Source: Arthrobacter sp. YN (GTDB taxonomy: Bacteria; Actinomycetota; Actinomycetes; Actinomycetales; Micrococcaceae). From it: DNA of 64,000 nt. The stretch lies in NCBI RefSeq assembly GCF_002224285.1, contig NZ_CP022436.1:4588001-4652000 (forward strand), read 5' to 3'. A model generated the notes under the pieces. It was not told the origin of the DNA. It was given only the letters and a program-made list of their open reading frames with translations, and did no database searches. Positions 19,088 through 27,893 of this stretch are shown here, in pieces. The stretch's first letter is position 1. Every line of letters starts with the position of its first letter. A program made the translations under genes and the position numbers.

Positions 19088-20503
19088 ATGACCACCGTCG
19101 ATCAGGCGATCCCCCTCCGTTCCGAACACGACCTTCTAGGCGACCGTGATGTACCCGCGGACGCTTACTGGGGCGTCCACACCCTCCGTGCCATGGAGAA
19201 CTTCCCCATCACAGGGCAGCCCCTCTCCACCAACAAGCACTTGGTCCGCGGCCTGGCCGCAGTGAAGCAGGCTGCGGCCCGCACCAACCACGAGCTTGGC
19301 CTCCTGGATGCCGAGAAGGCGGATGCCATTGTGCAGGCCTGCCAGGACATCATGGACGGCATGCTCCACGAGCAGTTCATGGTGGACGTGATCCAGGGCG
19401 GCGCCGGCACCAGCTCCAACATGAACGCCAACGAGGTCATCGCCAACCGTGCACTGGAAATCCTGGGCCACCCCAAGGGCGACTACTCCAAGCTGCACCC
19501 GAACGACCATGTGAACCTGAGCCAGTCCACCAACGACGTCTACCCGACGGCGGTCAACCTGGCCACGATTTTCTCAGTCAAGGAACTCCTGGAAGCCCTC
19601 GAAGAACTGGAGCTGGCCTTCGCTGAAAAGGGCCGCGAGTTCCGGACGGTCGTCAAGATGGGACGCACCCAGCTGCAGGACGCTGTTCCCATGACCCTCG
19701 GACAGGAGTTCGGCGGCTACGCCGTGACCATCGGCGAGGACCGGGCACGCCTGGACGAGTCACACATGCTGATCCACGAGATCAACCTTGGCGCCACAGC
19801 CATCGGCACGGGGTTGAATGCCCCGGCGGGCTACGCCGAGGCTGCCTGCCGCCACCTGGGCGAAATCACAGGCCTTCCCCTCCTCACGGCCGCTGACCTC
19901 ATTGAGGCAACGCAGGATGTGGGCGCGTTTGTTCACCTGTCCGGTGTGCTGAAGCGCGTGGCAGTAAAACTCTCCAAGATTTGTAACGACCTCCGCCTGC
20001 TGTCTTCCGGACCGCGTGCGGGTTTGGGCGAGATCAACCTTCCGGCCGTGCAGTCCGGCTCGTCGATCATGCCCGGCAAGATCAATCCGGTGATCCCGGA
20101 AGTGGTCAGCCAGGTGGCATACGAAGTCATCGGCAACGATGTCACCGTCACCATGGCCGCGGAGGCCGGCCAGCTTCAGCTGAACGCCTTCGAACCGATC
20201 ATTGTGCACAGCCTGCACAAGAGCATCTCCCACCTGGAAGCAGCGTGCCGCACCCTTACGGCGCGCTGTGTCCGGGGCATCACTGCAAACACCGAACGGC
20301 TACGGCTTACCGTGGAGCAGTCGATCGGTCTCGTCACGGCATTGAACCCCCATATCGGTTACGCCTCCGCCACCGCTATCGCGCAGGAAGCGCTGGCAAC
20401 GGGCAAGGGCGTTGCGGAACTCGTGCTGGAGCACGGTCTTCTGACCGCCACCCAGCTGGAGGAACTGCTGAGCCCCGAGCGTCTGGCAAATCTCAGCAAA
20501 TAG
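19088..20503 (+). CDS. aspA: Aspartate ammonia-lyase (aspartase)
   Basis: Aspartase deaminates L-aspartate to fumarate and ammonia. The 471 aa product starts at ATG 19088 and has the fumarase/aspartase superfamily signature GSSIMPGKINPVIPEV, the substrate-binding motifs GGAGTSSNMNANEVIANRA and NDHVNLSQSTNDVYPTA, and the TQLQDAVPMTLGQEF segment. Aspartase rather than fumarase is favoured by the start RSEHDLLGDRDVPADAYWG and by the neighbours: asparaginase upstream supplies aspartate and a permease downstream probably imports the substrate. It lies 13 bases after the asparaginase gene, so it is likely co-transcribed. Confidence 0.95.
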   Translation: MTTVDQAIPLRSEHDLLGDRDVPADAYWGVHTLRAMENFPITGQPLSTNKHLVRGLAAVKQAAARTNHELGLLDAEKADAIVQACQDIMDGMLHEQFMVDVIQGGAGTSSNMNANEVIANRALEILGHPKGDYSKLHPNDHVNLSQSTNDVYPTAVNLATIFSVKELLEALEELELAFAEKGREFRTVVKMGRTQLQDAVPMTLGQEFGGYAVTIGEDRARLDESHMLIHEINLGATAIGTGLNAPAGYAEAACRHLGEITGLPLLTAADLIEATQDVGAFVHLSGVLKRVAVKLSKICNDLRLLSSGPRAGLGEINLPAVQSGSSIMPGKINPVIPEVVSQVAYEVIGNDVTVTMAAEAGQLQLNAFEPIIVHSLHKSISHLEAACRTLTARCVRGITANTERLRLTVEQSIGLVTALNPHIGYASATAIAQEALATGKGVAELVLEHGLLTATQLEELLSPERLANLSK

Positions 20504-20640
20504 GCCGAAACTGGCCTGTAAAACCTCCAACCAGCCGTCCCGCCCCATGAGGCATACCCCACGAGGCTTTGTTCTGCGTGCCCGGATCCTCAACCGGACG
20601 CGCACAGGACACCCCCAACAGGACACCCCTAAGGATTCCA

Positions 20641-22149
20641 ATGACCAATCCCATCACGGACCACACGGTCCCGGCCCAAGCGCACGCCAGCGAGAAAGCC
20701 CTCCACAAGGAGGACTCCGGCTACCACAAGGACCTCAAGCCCCGCCAGATCCAGATGATCGCGATCGGCGGCGCAATCGGTACCGGACTGTTCCTGGGCG
20801 CCGGCGGCCGACTCAACGCAGCTGGTCCCTCCCTCGTTATCGCGTACGCAATCTGCGGCTTCTTCGCTTTCCTGATCCTCCGCGCACTCGGTGAACTGGT
20901 TCTGCACCGCCCGTCGTCGGGTTCCTTCGTTTCCTACGCCCGTGAGTTCTACGGCGAAAAGGCAGCCTTCGTTTCGGGCTGGTTCTACTGGATCAACTGG
21001 GCCACCACCACCATCGTGGACATCACCGCAGCGGCTCTCTACATGGAGTTCTTCGGCAAATACGTCGCCTGGATAGGTGCCGTTCCGCAGTGGGCGTGGG
21101 CGCTCATTGCGCTGGTTGTAGTGCTCTGCCTGAACCTGGTCTCCGTGAAGGTCTTCGGTGAAATGGAGTTCTGGTTCGCGCTGATCAAGGTGGCAGCGCT
21201 GGTGGCCTTCCTCCTGGTGGGCACCTACTTCGTCATCTTCGGCACCCCGGTGGAGGGCCAGGAAGTCGGCTTCAGCCTCATCGCAGACAACGGCGGGGTC
21301 TTCCCCAACGGCGTCCTTCCCATGATCATCCTCATGCAGGGTGTGCTCTTCGCTTACGCATCGATTGAACTCATCGGCACTGCAGCCGGCGAAACTGCCA
21401 ACCCGGAAAAGATCATGCCCAAGGCCATCAACTCCGTGGTTATCCGCATCGCCCTCTTCTACGTTGGCTCCGTGATCCTGCTGGCTCTGCTGCTTCCGTA
21501 CACCTCTTACGAGAAGGGCGTCAGCCCGTTCGTGACGTTCTTCGGTTCCATCGGTGTGGAGGGCGTGGACGTCATCATGAACCTTGTGGTTCTCACCGCA
21601 GCGCTGTCTTCGCTGAACGCCGGGCTCTACTCCACAGGCCGCATCCTCCGCTCCATGTCGGTGGCCGGCTCTGCCCCGAAGTTCGCCCAGCGCATGAACA
21701 AAGCAGGCGTCCCCTACGGTGGCATCGCCATCACGGCCGGCGTTTCCCTGCTCGGTGTTCCGCTGAACTACCTGGTTCCGGCCGACGCTTTCGAGATCGT
21801 CCTCAACGTCGCTTCCGTGGGCATCATCGTCACCTGGGCCACCATCGTCCTGTGCCAGATGCAGCTTAAACGCTGGGCCGACAAGGGGTGGCTCAAGCGC
21901 CCGTCCTTCCGGATGTTCGGCGCCCCCTACACCGGTTGGTTGTCCTTGGTCTTCCTGGCGGCCGTGCTGATCATGGTGTTCATCGAGTCCCCGTTGACCA
22001 TGCTCGTCACCGGGATTGCCTGCGGACTCATGGTCTGGGGCTGGTTCCTGTGCCGCAAGCAAATTCATGAGCTTGCTGCCACCCGCGACGGCTACACCGG
22101 AAGCGCGCCGGTGATCGCCAACCGCCCGCTGCCCGGCGGCGACAAGTAA
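20641..22149 (+). CDS. Amino acid permease, probably for asparagine (AnsP-like)
   Basis: A 502 aa APC/AAT-family permease with about 12 membrane helices. The N-terminus shows the family hallmark [20 protein letters not shown], followed by [20 protein letters not shown] and, later, [20 protein letters not shown]. The start is ATG 20641 with AAGGA seven bases upstream. Position behind asparaginase and aspartase suggests import of asparagine and/or aspartate by proton symport. It is the last gene of the cluster and is followed by a near-ideal hairpin at 22170-22222. Confidence 0.92.
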   Translation: MTNPITDHTVPAQAHASEKALHKEDSGYHKDLKPRQIQMIAIGGAIGTGLFLGAGGRLNAAGPSLVIAYAICGFFAFLILRALGELVLHRPSSGSFVSYAREFYGEKAAFVSGWFYWINWATTTIVDITAAALYMEFFGKYVAWIGAVPQWAWALIALVVVLCLNLVSVKVFGEMEFWFALIKVAALVAFLLVGTYFVIFGTPVEGQEVGFSLIADNGGVFPNGVLPMIILMQGVLFAYASIELIGTAAGETANPEKIMPKAINSVVIRIALFYVGSVILLALLLPYTSYEKGVSPFVTFFGSIGVEGVDVIMNLVVLTAALSSLNAGLYSTGRILRSMSVAGSAPKFAQRMNKAGVPYGGIAITAGVSLLGVPLNYLVPADAFEIVLNVASVGIIVTWATIVLCQMQLKRWADKGWLKRPSFRMFGAPYTGWLSLVFLAAVLIMVFIESPLTMLVTGIACGLMVWGWFLCRKQIHELAATRDGYTGSAPVIANRPLPGGDK

Positions 22150-22169
22150 CAAGCAACAACCGCTGAATC

Positions 22170-22222
22170 ACGACGGCGGCACCCGGGTTCCGTAACAATC
22201 GGAACCCGGGTGCCGCCGTCGT
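22170..22222. terminator. Perfect 23-bp stem hairpin terminator
   Basis: 22170-22192 pairs perfectly with 22200-22222 around the loop TAACAAT, 20 bases after the permease stop. It is GC-rich with no clear T-run and is symmetrical, so it could act on both strands. It should insulate the asparagine cluster from the fucose regulator. Confidence 0.8.
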
Positions 22223-22231
22223 TGGTTAACG

Positions 22232-22299
22232 CCCCAACTGGGTAACAGCACATGTCGCAATGAACGCTCAGTGGAACATGTGCTGTTACCTAGTTGGGG
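22232..22299. repeat. Long intergenic palindrome, 24-bp arms
   Basis: 22232-22255 and 22276-22299 are inverted copies differing at one position (a G-U pair as RNA), separated by 20 bases. The arms run from CCCCAACT to GCACATGT. It starts only nine bases after the terminator hairpin and lies just upstream of the GntR gene. It looks like a dispersed palindromic element rather than a terminator or operator. Confidence 0.6.
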
Positions 22300-22316
22300 G
22301 GACGGGGCGGAGGCAG

Positions 22317-22327
22317 ACATCGGATCA
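22317..22327. promoter_or_regulatory. Candidate operator upstream of the fucose GntR gene
   Basis: ACATCGGATCA matches 8 of 10 defined positions of the perfect palindrome ACATC-N-GATGT found in the fucose promoter region at 27796. It lies 20 bases before the GntR start, as expected for autoregulation. Confidence 0.45.
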
Positions 22328-22347
22328 TTCGTGGCTACTATTGGTCC

Positions 22348-23019
22348 ATGGCTGTCACAGACGAGGCGATCAGCAAGATTAAAGACATGCTGATCCGCGG
22401 GGAACTCAAAGCCGGCGATCGACTTCCGCCGGAAAAGGAACTGAGCGAGCGGCTCGGTCTTTCGAGGAGTTCGTTGCGCGAGGCCGTGAAAGCCCTCGAA
22501 CTCATCCGTGTGCTGGACGTCCGCCGCGGTGACGGAACTTATGTGACCAGCCTCGATGCCAAGCTGCTCAACGAAGCCGTGGCGTTCGTGGTGGACCTGC
22601 ATCAGGACAGGTCCATCCTGGAACTCTTCGAGGTCCGACGAATACTGGAACCGGCCACTGCGCACTTGGCGGCGGGTAAAATGACGCCCGAACAATTGCT
22701 GGCCCTCCGGAGCACCATGGACGGCATCGACGAGAACACGGACGTCGAGGAGCTTGTGGCCCATGACCTCGAATTCCACAGCATCATCACCGAAGCTGCG
22801 GGAAACGACTACCTCGGCAGTCTCTTGGAGGCCCTGTCCAGCAGCACAGTCCGGGCACGGATCTGGCGCGGACTGACACAGGAAAAAGCTGTGGCCCACA
22901 CCTTGGCCGAGCACCACGCAATCGCCGACGCGCTGGAGCGGGGAGATGCCGAACTGGTGCGGGCACTGGTGACGGTGCACATCAGCGGCGTGGAGAACTG
23001 GCTGCGGCAGGCGCTCTAA
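22348..23019 (+). CDS. GntR/FadR family regulator of the L-fucose cluster
   Basis: A 223 aa regulator starting at ATG 22348. The winged helix has LPPEKELSERLGLSRSSLRE and the wing VRRGDGTYVTS, followed by an FCD domain (ELFEVRRILEPATAHLAAGK; AHDLEFHSIITEAAGN; AEHHAIADALERGD) with the usual metal-binding Asp/His pattern. Its stop overlaps the stop of the convergent lactonase gene by four bases. Location at the end of the fucose genes and matching palindromes in front of both this gene and the divergent fucose promoters suggest that it controls this regulon, perhaps with L-fuconate or a keto-deoxy acid as ligand. Confidence 0.9.
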   Translation: MAVTDEAISKIKDMLIRGELKAGDRLPPEKELSERLGLSRSSLREAVKALELIRVLDVRRGDGTYVTSLDAKLLNEAVAFVVDLHQDRSILELFEVRRILEPATAHLAAGKMTPEQLLALRSTMDGIDENTDVEELVAHDLEFHSIITEAAGNDYLGSLLEALSSSTVRARIWRGLTQEKAVAHTLAEHHAIADALERGDAELVRALVTVHISGVENWLRQAL

Positions 23020-23885
23020 CCCTCGGCCAAGGGAGTGACAGCCAACCCGTAGGTCCGGATCGCTGTCTCTTCGAGCACCGCGTCCTGCTCGGACGGGCTC
23101 AGGGATGACACCAGTTCCAACAACACATCCAGCGTCCTGCCATAAGGGGCCCCGAGGGTACTGACCGGCCAGTCGCCGCCGATCATCAGGCGCTCTGGCC
23201 CGAAAGCTTCCACAGCTGATTCGAACAGCGGCCGCAGTGTCTCCGGCGCATACTCGACGCCGGGCAGGTGGAGTCCGGAGAGTTTTGCCACGGTATTGGG
23301 CTCCCGGCCCAGGGCACGGAAGCCGGCGCGCCACGATTCCATGGCGAGGCTATCCGTGATCGGCGGCTTCCCGAGGTGGTCCAGTACAACGGTCAGTTCC
23401 GGGAGGTCCCGGGCCAGCCGCACCGCAGCTTCCAGATGCCGCGGGAAGGCATCCGGGACATCAAAGGTGAGCCCGCGCTCTGCCACCATGGTCAACGACT
23501 CGCGAACTGCGGGGAGGTCCAGAAAGTCGGACCGGGGGTCGTCATGCACCAGGTGCCGCACGCCCCTGAAGATCGGCTGGGCTGTTAAGCGGTGCAGCTG
23601 CTCTGCAGCTTCATCGGGTGCATCCAGCCTGATCCAGCCCACCACTCCGAAGACCCACGGATTCCGCGAGGCAACGGCCAACATGCTCTCGGTGTCGGCA
23701 ACGGTATCGTCGGCCTGGACCATCACCGCGCCCCGAACACCGGCGGCCTCCAGCGTCTCGCGGGCTTCGTCCTCGCCGAAACTCCGGTAGAGCGCACCGT
23801 GCTGCGGGCCGAGCCATCCATAGGAGCGCACTCCGCCGGTGACGAAGGAATCCACCGTCCACAGGTGCAGATGCGAATCAATCAC
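23016..23885 (-). CDS. L-fuconolactonase-type amidohydrolase
   Basis: A 289 aa COG3618-type amidohydrolase predicted to hydrolyse L-fucono-lactone to L-fuconate in the cytoplasm. Metal and active-site motifs are in place: IDSHLHLW at the N-terminus, GVRHLVHDDP, VVLDHLGKPP and MIGGDWPVS. No signal peptide is present. It is the last gene of a minus-strand operon running from the dehydratase at 27755; its start overlaps the end of the dehydrogenase gene by eight bases. The specific substrate is inferred from the complete pathway around it. Confidence 0.9.
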   Translation of the reverse strand: MIDSHLHLWTVDSFVTGGVRSYGWLGPQHGALYRSFGEDEARETLEAAGVRGAVMVQADDTVADTESMLAVASRNPWVFGVVGWIRLDAPDEAAEQLHRLTAQPIFRGVRHLVHDDPRSDFLDLPAVRESLTMVAERGLTFDVPDAFPRHLEAAVRLARDLPELTVVLDHLGKPPITDSLAMESWRAGFRALGREPNTVAKLSGLHLPGVEYAPETLRPLFESAVEAFGPERLMIGGDWPVSTLGAPYGRTLDVLLELVSSLSPSEQDAVLEETAIRTYGLAVTPLAEG

Positions 23886-24843
23886 GCCCGGCTGCCTTCA
23901 ACGCGTCCCAGAGCTCCTCCGGCACGGGCGATTCCATCCGGGATGCGTTCGTGGCCACCTGTTCAGGAGAAGTGGCCCCGGCGGTCACGTTCACCACGGC
24001 GGGATGCCGCAGCGGGAACTGGAGTGCCGCCGTCGGAAGTTCCACGCCAAAGTCGCGACAGACTGCCGCCAGGCGGCGCGCCCGCGCCAGTACGTCCGGC
24101 GGTGCCTGGTGGTAGTTGTAGTGCGCATCATCGGAGACATCGGGCCGGGCCAGGAGGCCCGAGTTATAGGCACCAACGCTGACGACGCCGGTGCGGCGCG
24201 CCACACAGCGGTCAAGCAGCGGAACGCCGGGCTGCTCAAGCAAGGTGTACCGGCCGGCCAGCATTACCAGGTCCAGGTCAGCGGCGTCGACGCATTCCAG
24301 CGCAGCCTCGGCCGAGTTGATCCCCACGCCGATGGCCTTGACCAGTCCCTCTGAGCGCAGCTTTTCCAACGCGGGCAACGCTTCGGAGATGCCGGCCTGG
24401 AGATCGTGGACATCAGGATCGTGGAGATAGGCAATGTCCACGTGGTCCAGGCCAAGCCGTTCCAGCGAGTCCTCGATGCTGCGCCGGATTCCCTTCTCGG
24501 AGAAGTCCCAGACACGATGTGCAGTAGCGGGAACATCGAACCCTTCAGGGTCCTGCCCGCCGCTGGAGCTCGGTTCCAGCAGCCGGCCCACCTTGGTGGA
24601 GATGACAAATTCATCCCGTGGTTTGTCCCGAAGTACCGCACCCAGCCGCTGTTCCGAAAGGCCAAGCCCGTAGTGCGGGGCGGTATCGAAGTAGCGGATG
24701 CCGGAGTCCCAAGCGGCAAGAACGGTGGCGAGCGCTTCCCCGTCCGGAATGGCCCGGTTCAGGTTCCCAATGCCCGCACCGCCGAAGCCAAGCTTGCCCA
24801 ATTTGTTCAGGTCAAGGTCCAGGTCAAGGTCCAGTGAGTTCAT
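23878..24843 (-). CDS. Aldo/keto reductase, probable L-fucose 1-dehydrogenase
   Basis: A 321 aa AKR predicted to oxidise L-fucose to L-fuconolactone with NAD(P). Catalytic residues are visible: Asp and Tyr in RYFDTAPHYGLGLSEQ, Lys in FVISTKVGRLL, His in IAYLHDPDVHD. The FDTAPHYG-GLSE pattern is that of D-threo-aldose 1-dehydrogenase-like enzymes, which include known L-fucose dehydrogenases. I chose ATG 24843, which gives an ATGA overlap with the mutarotase stop and has GGGA upstream; an ATG at 24855 is also in frame. The N-terminus contains a run of alternating Leu-Asp residues produced by a 12-bp tandem repeat. Confidence 0.88.
   Translation of the reverse strand: MNSLDLDLDLDLNKLGKLGFGGAGIGNLNRAIPDGEALATVLAAWDSGIRYFDTAPHYGLGLSEQRLGAVLRDKPRDEFVISTKVGRLLEPSSSGGQDPEGFDVPATAHRVWDFSEKGIRRSIEDSLERLGLDHVDIAYLHDPDVHDLQAGISEALPALEKLRSEGLVKAIGVGINSAEAALECVDAADLDLVMLAGRYTLLEQPGVPLLDRCVARRTGVVSVGAYNSGLLARPDVSDDAHYNYHQAPPDVLARARRLAAVCRDFGVELPTAALQFPLRHPAVVNVTAGATSPEQVATNASRMESPVPEELWDALKAAGRD
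24808..24834 (-). repeat. 12-bp tandem repeat coding alternating Leu-Asp
   Basis: Two and a quarter copies of a 12-bp unit (CAGGTCAAGGTC on the plus strand) at the 5' end of the AKR gene encode LDLDLDLDL. Unit gain or loss keeps the frame. It lies before the barrel starts, so it is probably tolerated rather than functional. Confidence 0.8.
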
Positions 24844-25154
24844 GGCAGTTCCCATACCTTCTGGATACCCGCATCCTCCCCCGAGTAATCATCCTGGACC
24901 GCTAAAAGTTCAGCCATCCGGGCCTGCCACGGAACGTTGGCGGGGTGGTCGGCGAGCGCGTGCCGCATGGCTTGGTAGTTTTCGACGTCCACCACATGGA
25001 AGAGATCAAGACCGCTGCGCCAGATCCGCCAGTTCTTCACCCCGGCTTCTTTGAGAGCCGCCACCAGTTCGGGCGGGATGTGCGCGTGGGCGTCGGCGTA
25101 TTCGTCCTCGGTTCCCGGCTTGAGCTTGGTGTGGAGCGCGATGCTCTCAGTCAT
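24840..25154 (-). CDS. RhaM-like mutarotase, probably for L-fucose
   Basis: A 104 aa member of the L-rhamnose mutarotase (DUF718) family, which interconverts alpha and beta sugar anomers. Motifs fit: ALHTKLKPGTEDEYADAHAH at the start, NWRIWRSGLDLFHVVDVEN in the middle, and the terminal QKVWEL. It overlaps the fucosidase gene by eight bases upstream and the dehydrogenase by four downstream, so the four genes are translationally coupled. In this setting it should supply the correct fucose anomer to the dehydrogenase after fucosidase cleavage. Confidence 0.9.
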   Translation of the reverse strand: MTESIALHTKLKPGTEDEYADAHAHIPPELVAALKEAGVKNWRIWRSGLDLFHVVDVENYQAMRHALADHPANVPWQARMAELLAVQDDYSGEDAGIQKVWELP

Positions 25155-26454
25155 GGACGGCCTCTTGCCGAAGGGCTGACGGTTTCAGGAAAAGTTCCAG
25201 CACAGGCACCGCGACGTCGGGTTTTTGAACGGGCAGCTTGATGGTGAGCGTTCCGGGTGGCTGGCCGCCCGGGGTCATGTTCATGGCTTGCTGGGCGGGG
25301 TCCAGTTCCCGCAGGAAAACCTCCGAGGCGTCGTTCAGCAACTGGGCGTATTCCACCTTGCCGGCGAGGTCCGGCAGGTGGACGTACTCGAAGGGCCACG
25401 CAAAGAGATGGACGTACAGCCTGTCACCTCGCTGCGTGTAGCGGGCATCCGTCGGCGCAGTAAAGGACGATGCTCCGGCCCCGTAGATGGCGCGCGAGTG
25501 CAGCTTCATCCATTCCGCGATGCCCTCCAGCGAACCCAGCGCCCGCGGATCCAGGCTGCCCCTGCCTGTGGGGCCCACGTTGAGCAACAGGTTGCCACCC
25601 TTGGACACGCCATCCACCAGCATGCGGATGAGCAGGTCAACGGGCTTGTAGTTCAGGTTGTCCCTGTCATAGCCCCAGCTGCCGTTCAACGTCTGGCAGG
25701 CCTCCCAGGTGACCGGTTCGCCGTCGACCATCATGGGGCCGGCGGGCTGGTACTGCTCCGGTGTGACCAGATCTCCCGGGATTTCCAGCCGATCGTTGAC
25801 CACAATGGCTGGCTGCAGCTCCCGAACCATGGCGAGCAAGGCTTCCGAGTCCCAGTCCTTCCGGCCTTTGCCGCCCCAATACTCCTCTTGGTGTCCGCCT
25901 GTGTAGGAGAAGTCGAAAAACAGGTAGTCGATGGTGCCGTAGTTGGTCAGGAGCTCACGCACCTGGCCGTGCAGGTACTCGCGGTATCGGTCCATGTTAC
26001 GCCCGGCGTTCAAGCTTTCGACGTCGGCCGCGTTGCGTTGGGGATGTACCCCGTCCACAGTGAAGTCGGGGTGGTGCCAGTCGATGAGTGAATGGTAGAA
26101 ACCGACTTTCAGTCCCTCGGCCCGGAGCGCTTCCACGTAGGGAGCGACCAAGTCCCGGCCGGCGGGAGTGTTGGTGGCTTTGTAGTCCGTCAGGGCGGAG
26201 TCCCACAGGCAGAAGCCGTCGTGGTGCTTGGTGGTCAGGACCACGTACTTCATCCCGGCGTTGCGTGCGGCCCGGGCCCATTCGCGGGGATCGTAGAGGT
26301 CCGGATCGAAGCGCCGGAAGTACTTGGAGTACTCCTCCACCGTTGTTTCCTCTTGGTTCATCACCCACTCGTGGCGTGCTGGAAGGGCGTAGAGACCCCA
26401 ATGCACGAACATGCCAAAGCGTGCCTCCTCGAACCAAGGTGCGTGCTGGATCAA
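25147..26454 (-). CDS. Alpha-L-fucosidase, GH29
   Basis: A 435 aa GH29 enzyme releasing L-fucose from fucosides. It shows [20 protein letters not shown] at the N-terminus, [29 protein letters not shown], the nucleophile region [10 protein letters not shown] with Asp at about residue 181, and [15 protein letters not shown]. There is no signal peptide, so it acts inside the cell on imported fucosides. The start is probably TTG 26454, which has GGAAGGAA five bases upstream and overlaps the dehydratase stop (TTGA); ATG 26469 is in frame but lacks a ribosome site. A C-terminal beta domain follows the barrel. Confidence 0.92.
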   Translation of the reverse strand: MIQHAPWFEEARFGMFVHWGLYALPARHEWVMNQEETTVEEYSKYFRRFDPDLYDPREWARAARNAGMKYVVLTTKHHDGFCLWDSALTDYKATNTPAGRDLVAPYVEALRAEGLKVGFYHSLIDWHHPDFTVDGVHPQRNAADVESLNAGRNMDRYREYLHGQVRELLTNYGTIDYLFFDFSYTGGHQEEYWGGKGRKDWDSEALLAMVRELQPAIVVNDRLEIPGDLVTPEQYQPAGPMMVDGEPVTWEACQTLNGSWGYDRDNLNYKPVDLLIRMLVDGVSKGGNLLLNVGPTGRGSLDPRALGSLEGIAEWMKLHSRAIYGAGASSFTAPTDARYTQRGDRLYVHLFAWPFEYVHLPDLAGKVEYAQLLNDASEVFLRELDPAQQAMNMTPGGQPPGTLTIKLPVQKPDVAVPVLELFLKPSALRQEAVHD

Positions 26455-27755
26455 CGGGATTCCTTCCATACGGGGCCGTTCGGAAAGCTGTACGCGGCCA
26501 GTGTTTCACGGAGCATTTCGTTTCCGGCGCCAGGGTTCGACGGCGGCCAATACGCGCCGTCGTGGACGTCCACGGGTGTGATGAAGTGTTCATGGAGGTG
26601 GTCCACAAACTCAATCATGCGACCCTCCTTGGTCCCGGACACGGCGACGAAGTCAACCATGGACAGATGCTGCACGGCCTCACAAAGGCCCACCCCACCG
26701 GCATGCGGACACACTCTCACGCCGAACTTTGCGGCGAGCAGCAGGATGGCGAGGTTCTCGTTCACTCCCGCCACCCGGGCGGCATCGATCTGCAGGACCT
26801 GAAGTGAACCGGCCTGCAACATCTGCTTGAACACCACCCGGTTCTGCACGTGCTCCCCCGTGGCCACAGGAATCGGTGCCACTCCCCGGGCGATGGCAGC
26901 GTGGCCCAGGATGTCGTCCGGGCTGGTGGGCTCCTCAATCCAGGCAATGTCATACGGGGCAAGATGGGCCATCCAGTCGATGGCTTCCTGGACATCCCAG
27001 CGCTGATTGGCGTCCACGGCAATCTTGATGTCGGGCCCAACAGCAGCGCGTGCCGTCCGCACGCGGCGGATGTCGTCCTCCAAAGAGGCGCCTACTTTCA
27101 GCTTGATCTGCGCGAATCCGTCCGCCACGGCTTCCTTGGCCAGCCGCGTCAGTTTCTCGTCGCTGTACCCCAGCCAGCCCGGCGTCGTGGTGTACGCGGG
27201 GTAACCCTCGGCGCGAAGTGCCGCCTTCCGTGCCTCCCTGCCAGGTTCGGCCGCCCGAAGAATGCCCAGCGCTTCCGCGGGAGTAAGGGCGTCCGTGAGG
27301 TAGCGGAAGTCCACCAGGGCCACGAGCTCTCCGGGCGTCATTCCGGCCAACAGTTCCCAGAGCGGCAGCCCGGCACGTTTGGCCTTCAAATCCCACAGGG
27401 CATTGACCACAGCTCCGATGGCCATGTGCATGACACCCTTCTCAGGACCCAGCCACCGGAGCTGCGAATCATGGGCCAGCAGCTTCCATGTGGCCCCCAT
27501 GTCAGCCAGCAGTGCCTCAACATCAGCGCCGAGGAGGTGTTCGCGGAGCGCGTTGATCGCCGCCGTTTCCACCTCATTCCCCCGGCCGATGGTGAACACA
27601 AAGCCGTGGCCCTCGTGTCCGTCCCCGGCGTCAGTGCGAATGATCAGGTATGCCGCGGAGTAGTCCGGGTCCGGATTCATGGCGTCGGAGCCATCCAGCT
27701 CAAGGGATGTTGGAAAGCGGATATCGAATGTATCCATTGCGGTGATGATGCTCAT
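26451..27755 (-). CDS. L-fuconate dehydratase (enolase superfamily)
   Basis: A 434 aa dehydratase converting L-fuconate to 2-keto-3-deoxy-L-fuconate. Starting at ATG 27755 ([21 protein letters not shown] upstream) puts the active-site residues at K218/K220 (KLKVG), D248 (VDANQRWD), E274 (IEEPTSPDD), E301 (GEH) and H351 ([11 protein letters not shown]). From memory these positions agree with those of the characterised Xanthomonas campestris enzyme, which supports both function and start. It is the first gene of the minus-strand fucose operon, and its promoter lies in the divergent region to the right. Confidence 0.95.
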   Translation of the reverse strand: MSIITAMDTFDIRFPTSLELDGSDAMNPDPDYSAAYLIIRTDAGDGHEGHGFVFTIGRGNEVETAAINALREHLLGADVEALLADMGATWKLLAHDSQLRWLGPEKGVMHMAIGAVVNALWDLKAKRAGLPLWELLAGMTPGELVALVDFRYLTDALTPAEALGILRAAEPGREARKAALRAEGYPAYTTTPGWLGYSDEKLTRLAKEAVADGFAQIKLKVGASLEDDIRRVRTARAAVGPDIKIAVDANQRWDVQEAIDWMAHLAPYDIAWIEEPTSPDDILGHAAIARGVAPIPVATGEHVQNRVVFKQMLQAGSLQVLQIDAARVAGVNENLAILLLAAKFGVRVCPHAGGVGLCEAVQHLSMVDFVAVSGTKEGRMIEFVDHLHEHFITPVDVHDGAYWPPSNPGAGNEMLRETLAAYSFPNGPVWKESR

Positions 27756-27795
27756 GCGGCTCCTGAAGTGCGTCACGATTCTTCACCGAGCCTAA

Positions 27796-27806
27796 ACATC
27801 CGATGT
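27796..27806. promoter_or_regulatory. Palindromic operator candidate ACATCCGATGT
   Basis: A perfect ACATC-N-GATGT palindrome lies between the divergent fucose operons, with a half-site CGGATGT at 27864-27870 on the other side of the rightward promoter. A related sequence precedes the GntR gene at 22317. Odd-spaced palindromes of this kind are typical of GntR/FCD regulators. Confidence 0.6.
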
Positions 27807-27811
27807 CTTCC

Positions 27812-27840
27812 TTGTCAATGGGTCACATTTCCGTATTATG
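27812..27840 (+). promoter_or_regulatory. Promoter of the diketo-acid hydrolase gene
   Basis: TTGTCA at 27812-27817 and TATTAT at 27834-27839 are separated by 16 bases. Transcription would start near 27846 and run into the GGAGGAA ribosome site of the gene at 27894. The palindrome at 27796 lies just upstream and the half-site at 27864 just downstream. Confidence 0.65.
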
Positions 27841-27893
27841 GGGTGAAACACCACACTAGAGCTCGGATGTTAGTCCCGAACACGGAGGAAGCC

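Noticed and set aside
20629..22152. 507-codon open frame on the minus strand
   Set aside because: It is antisense to the amino acid permease. The His/Glu/Asp-rich translation is typical of reversed hydrophobic codons.
26850..27893. Long N-terminal extension of the diketo-acid hydrolase gene
   Set aside because: The upstream in-frame part is antisense to the fuconate dehydratase; the true start has GGAGGAA and a promoter at 27812.
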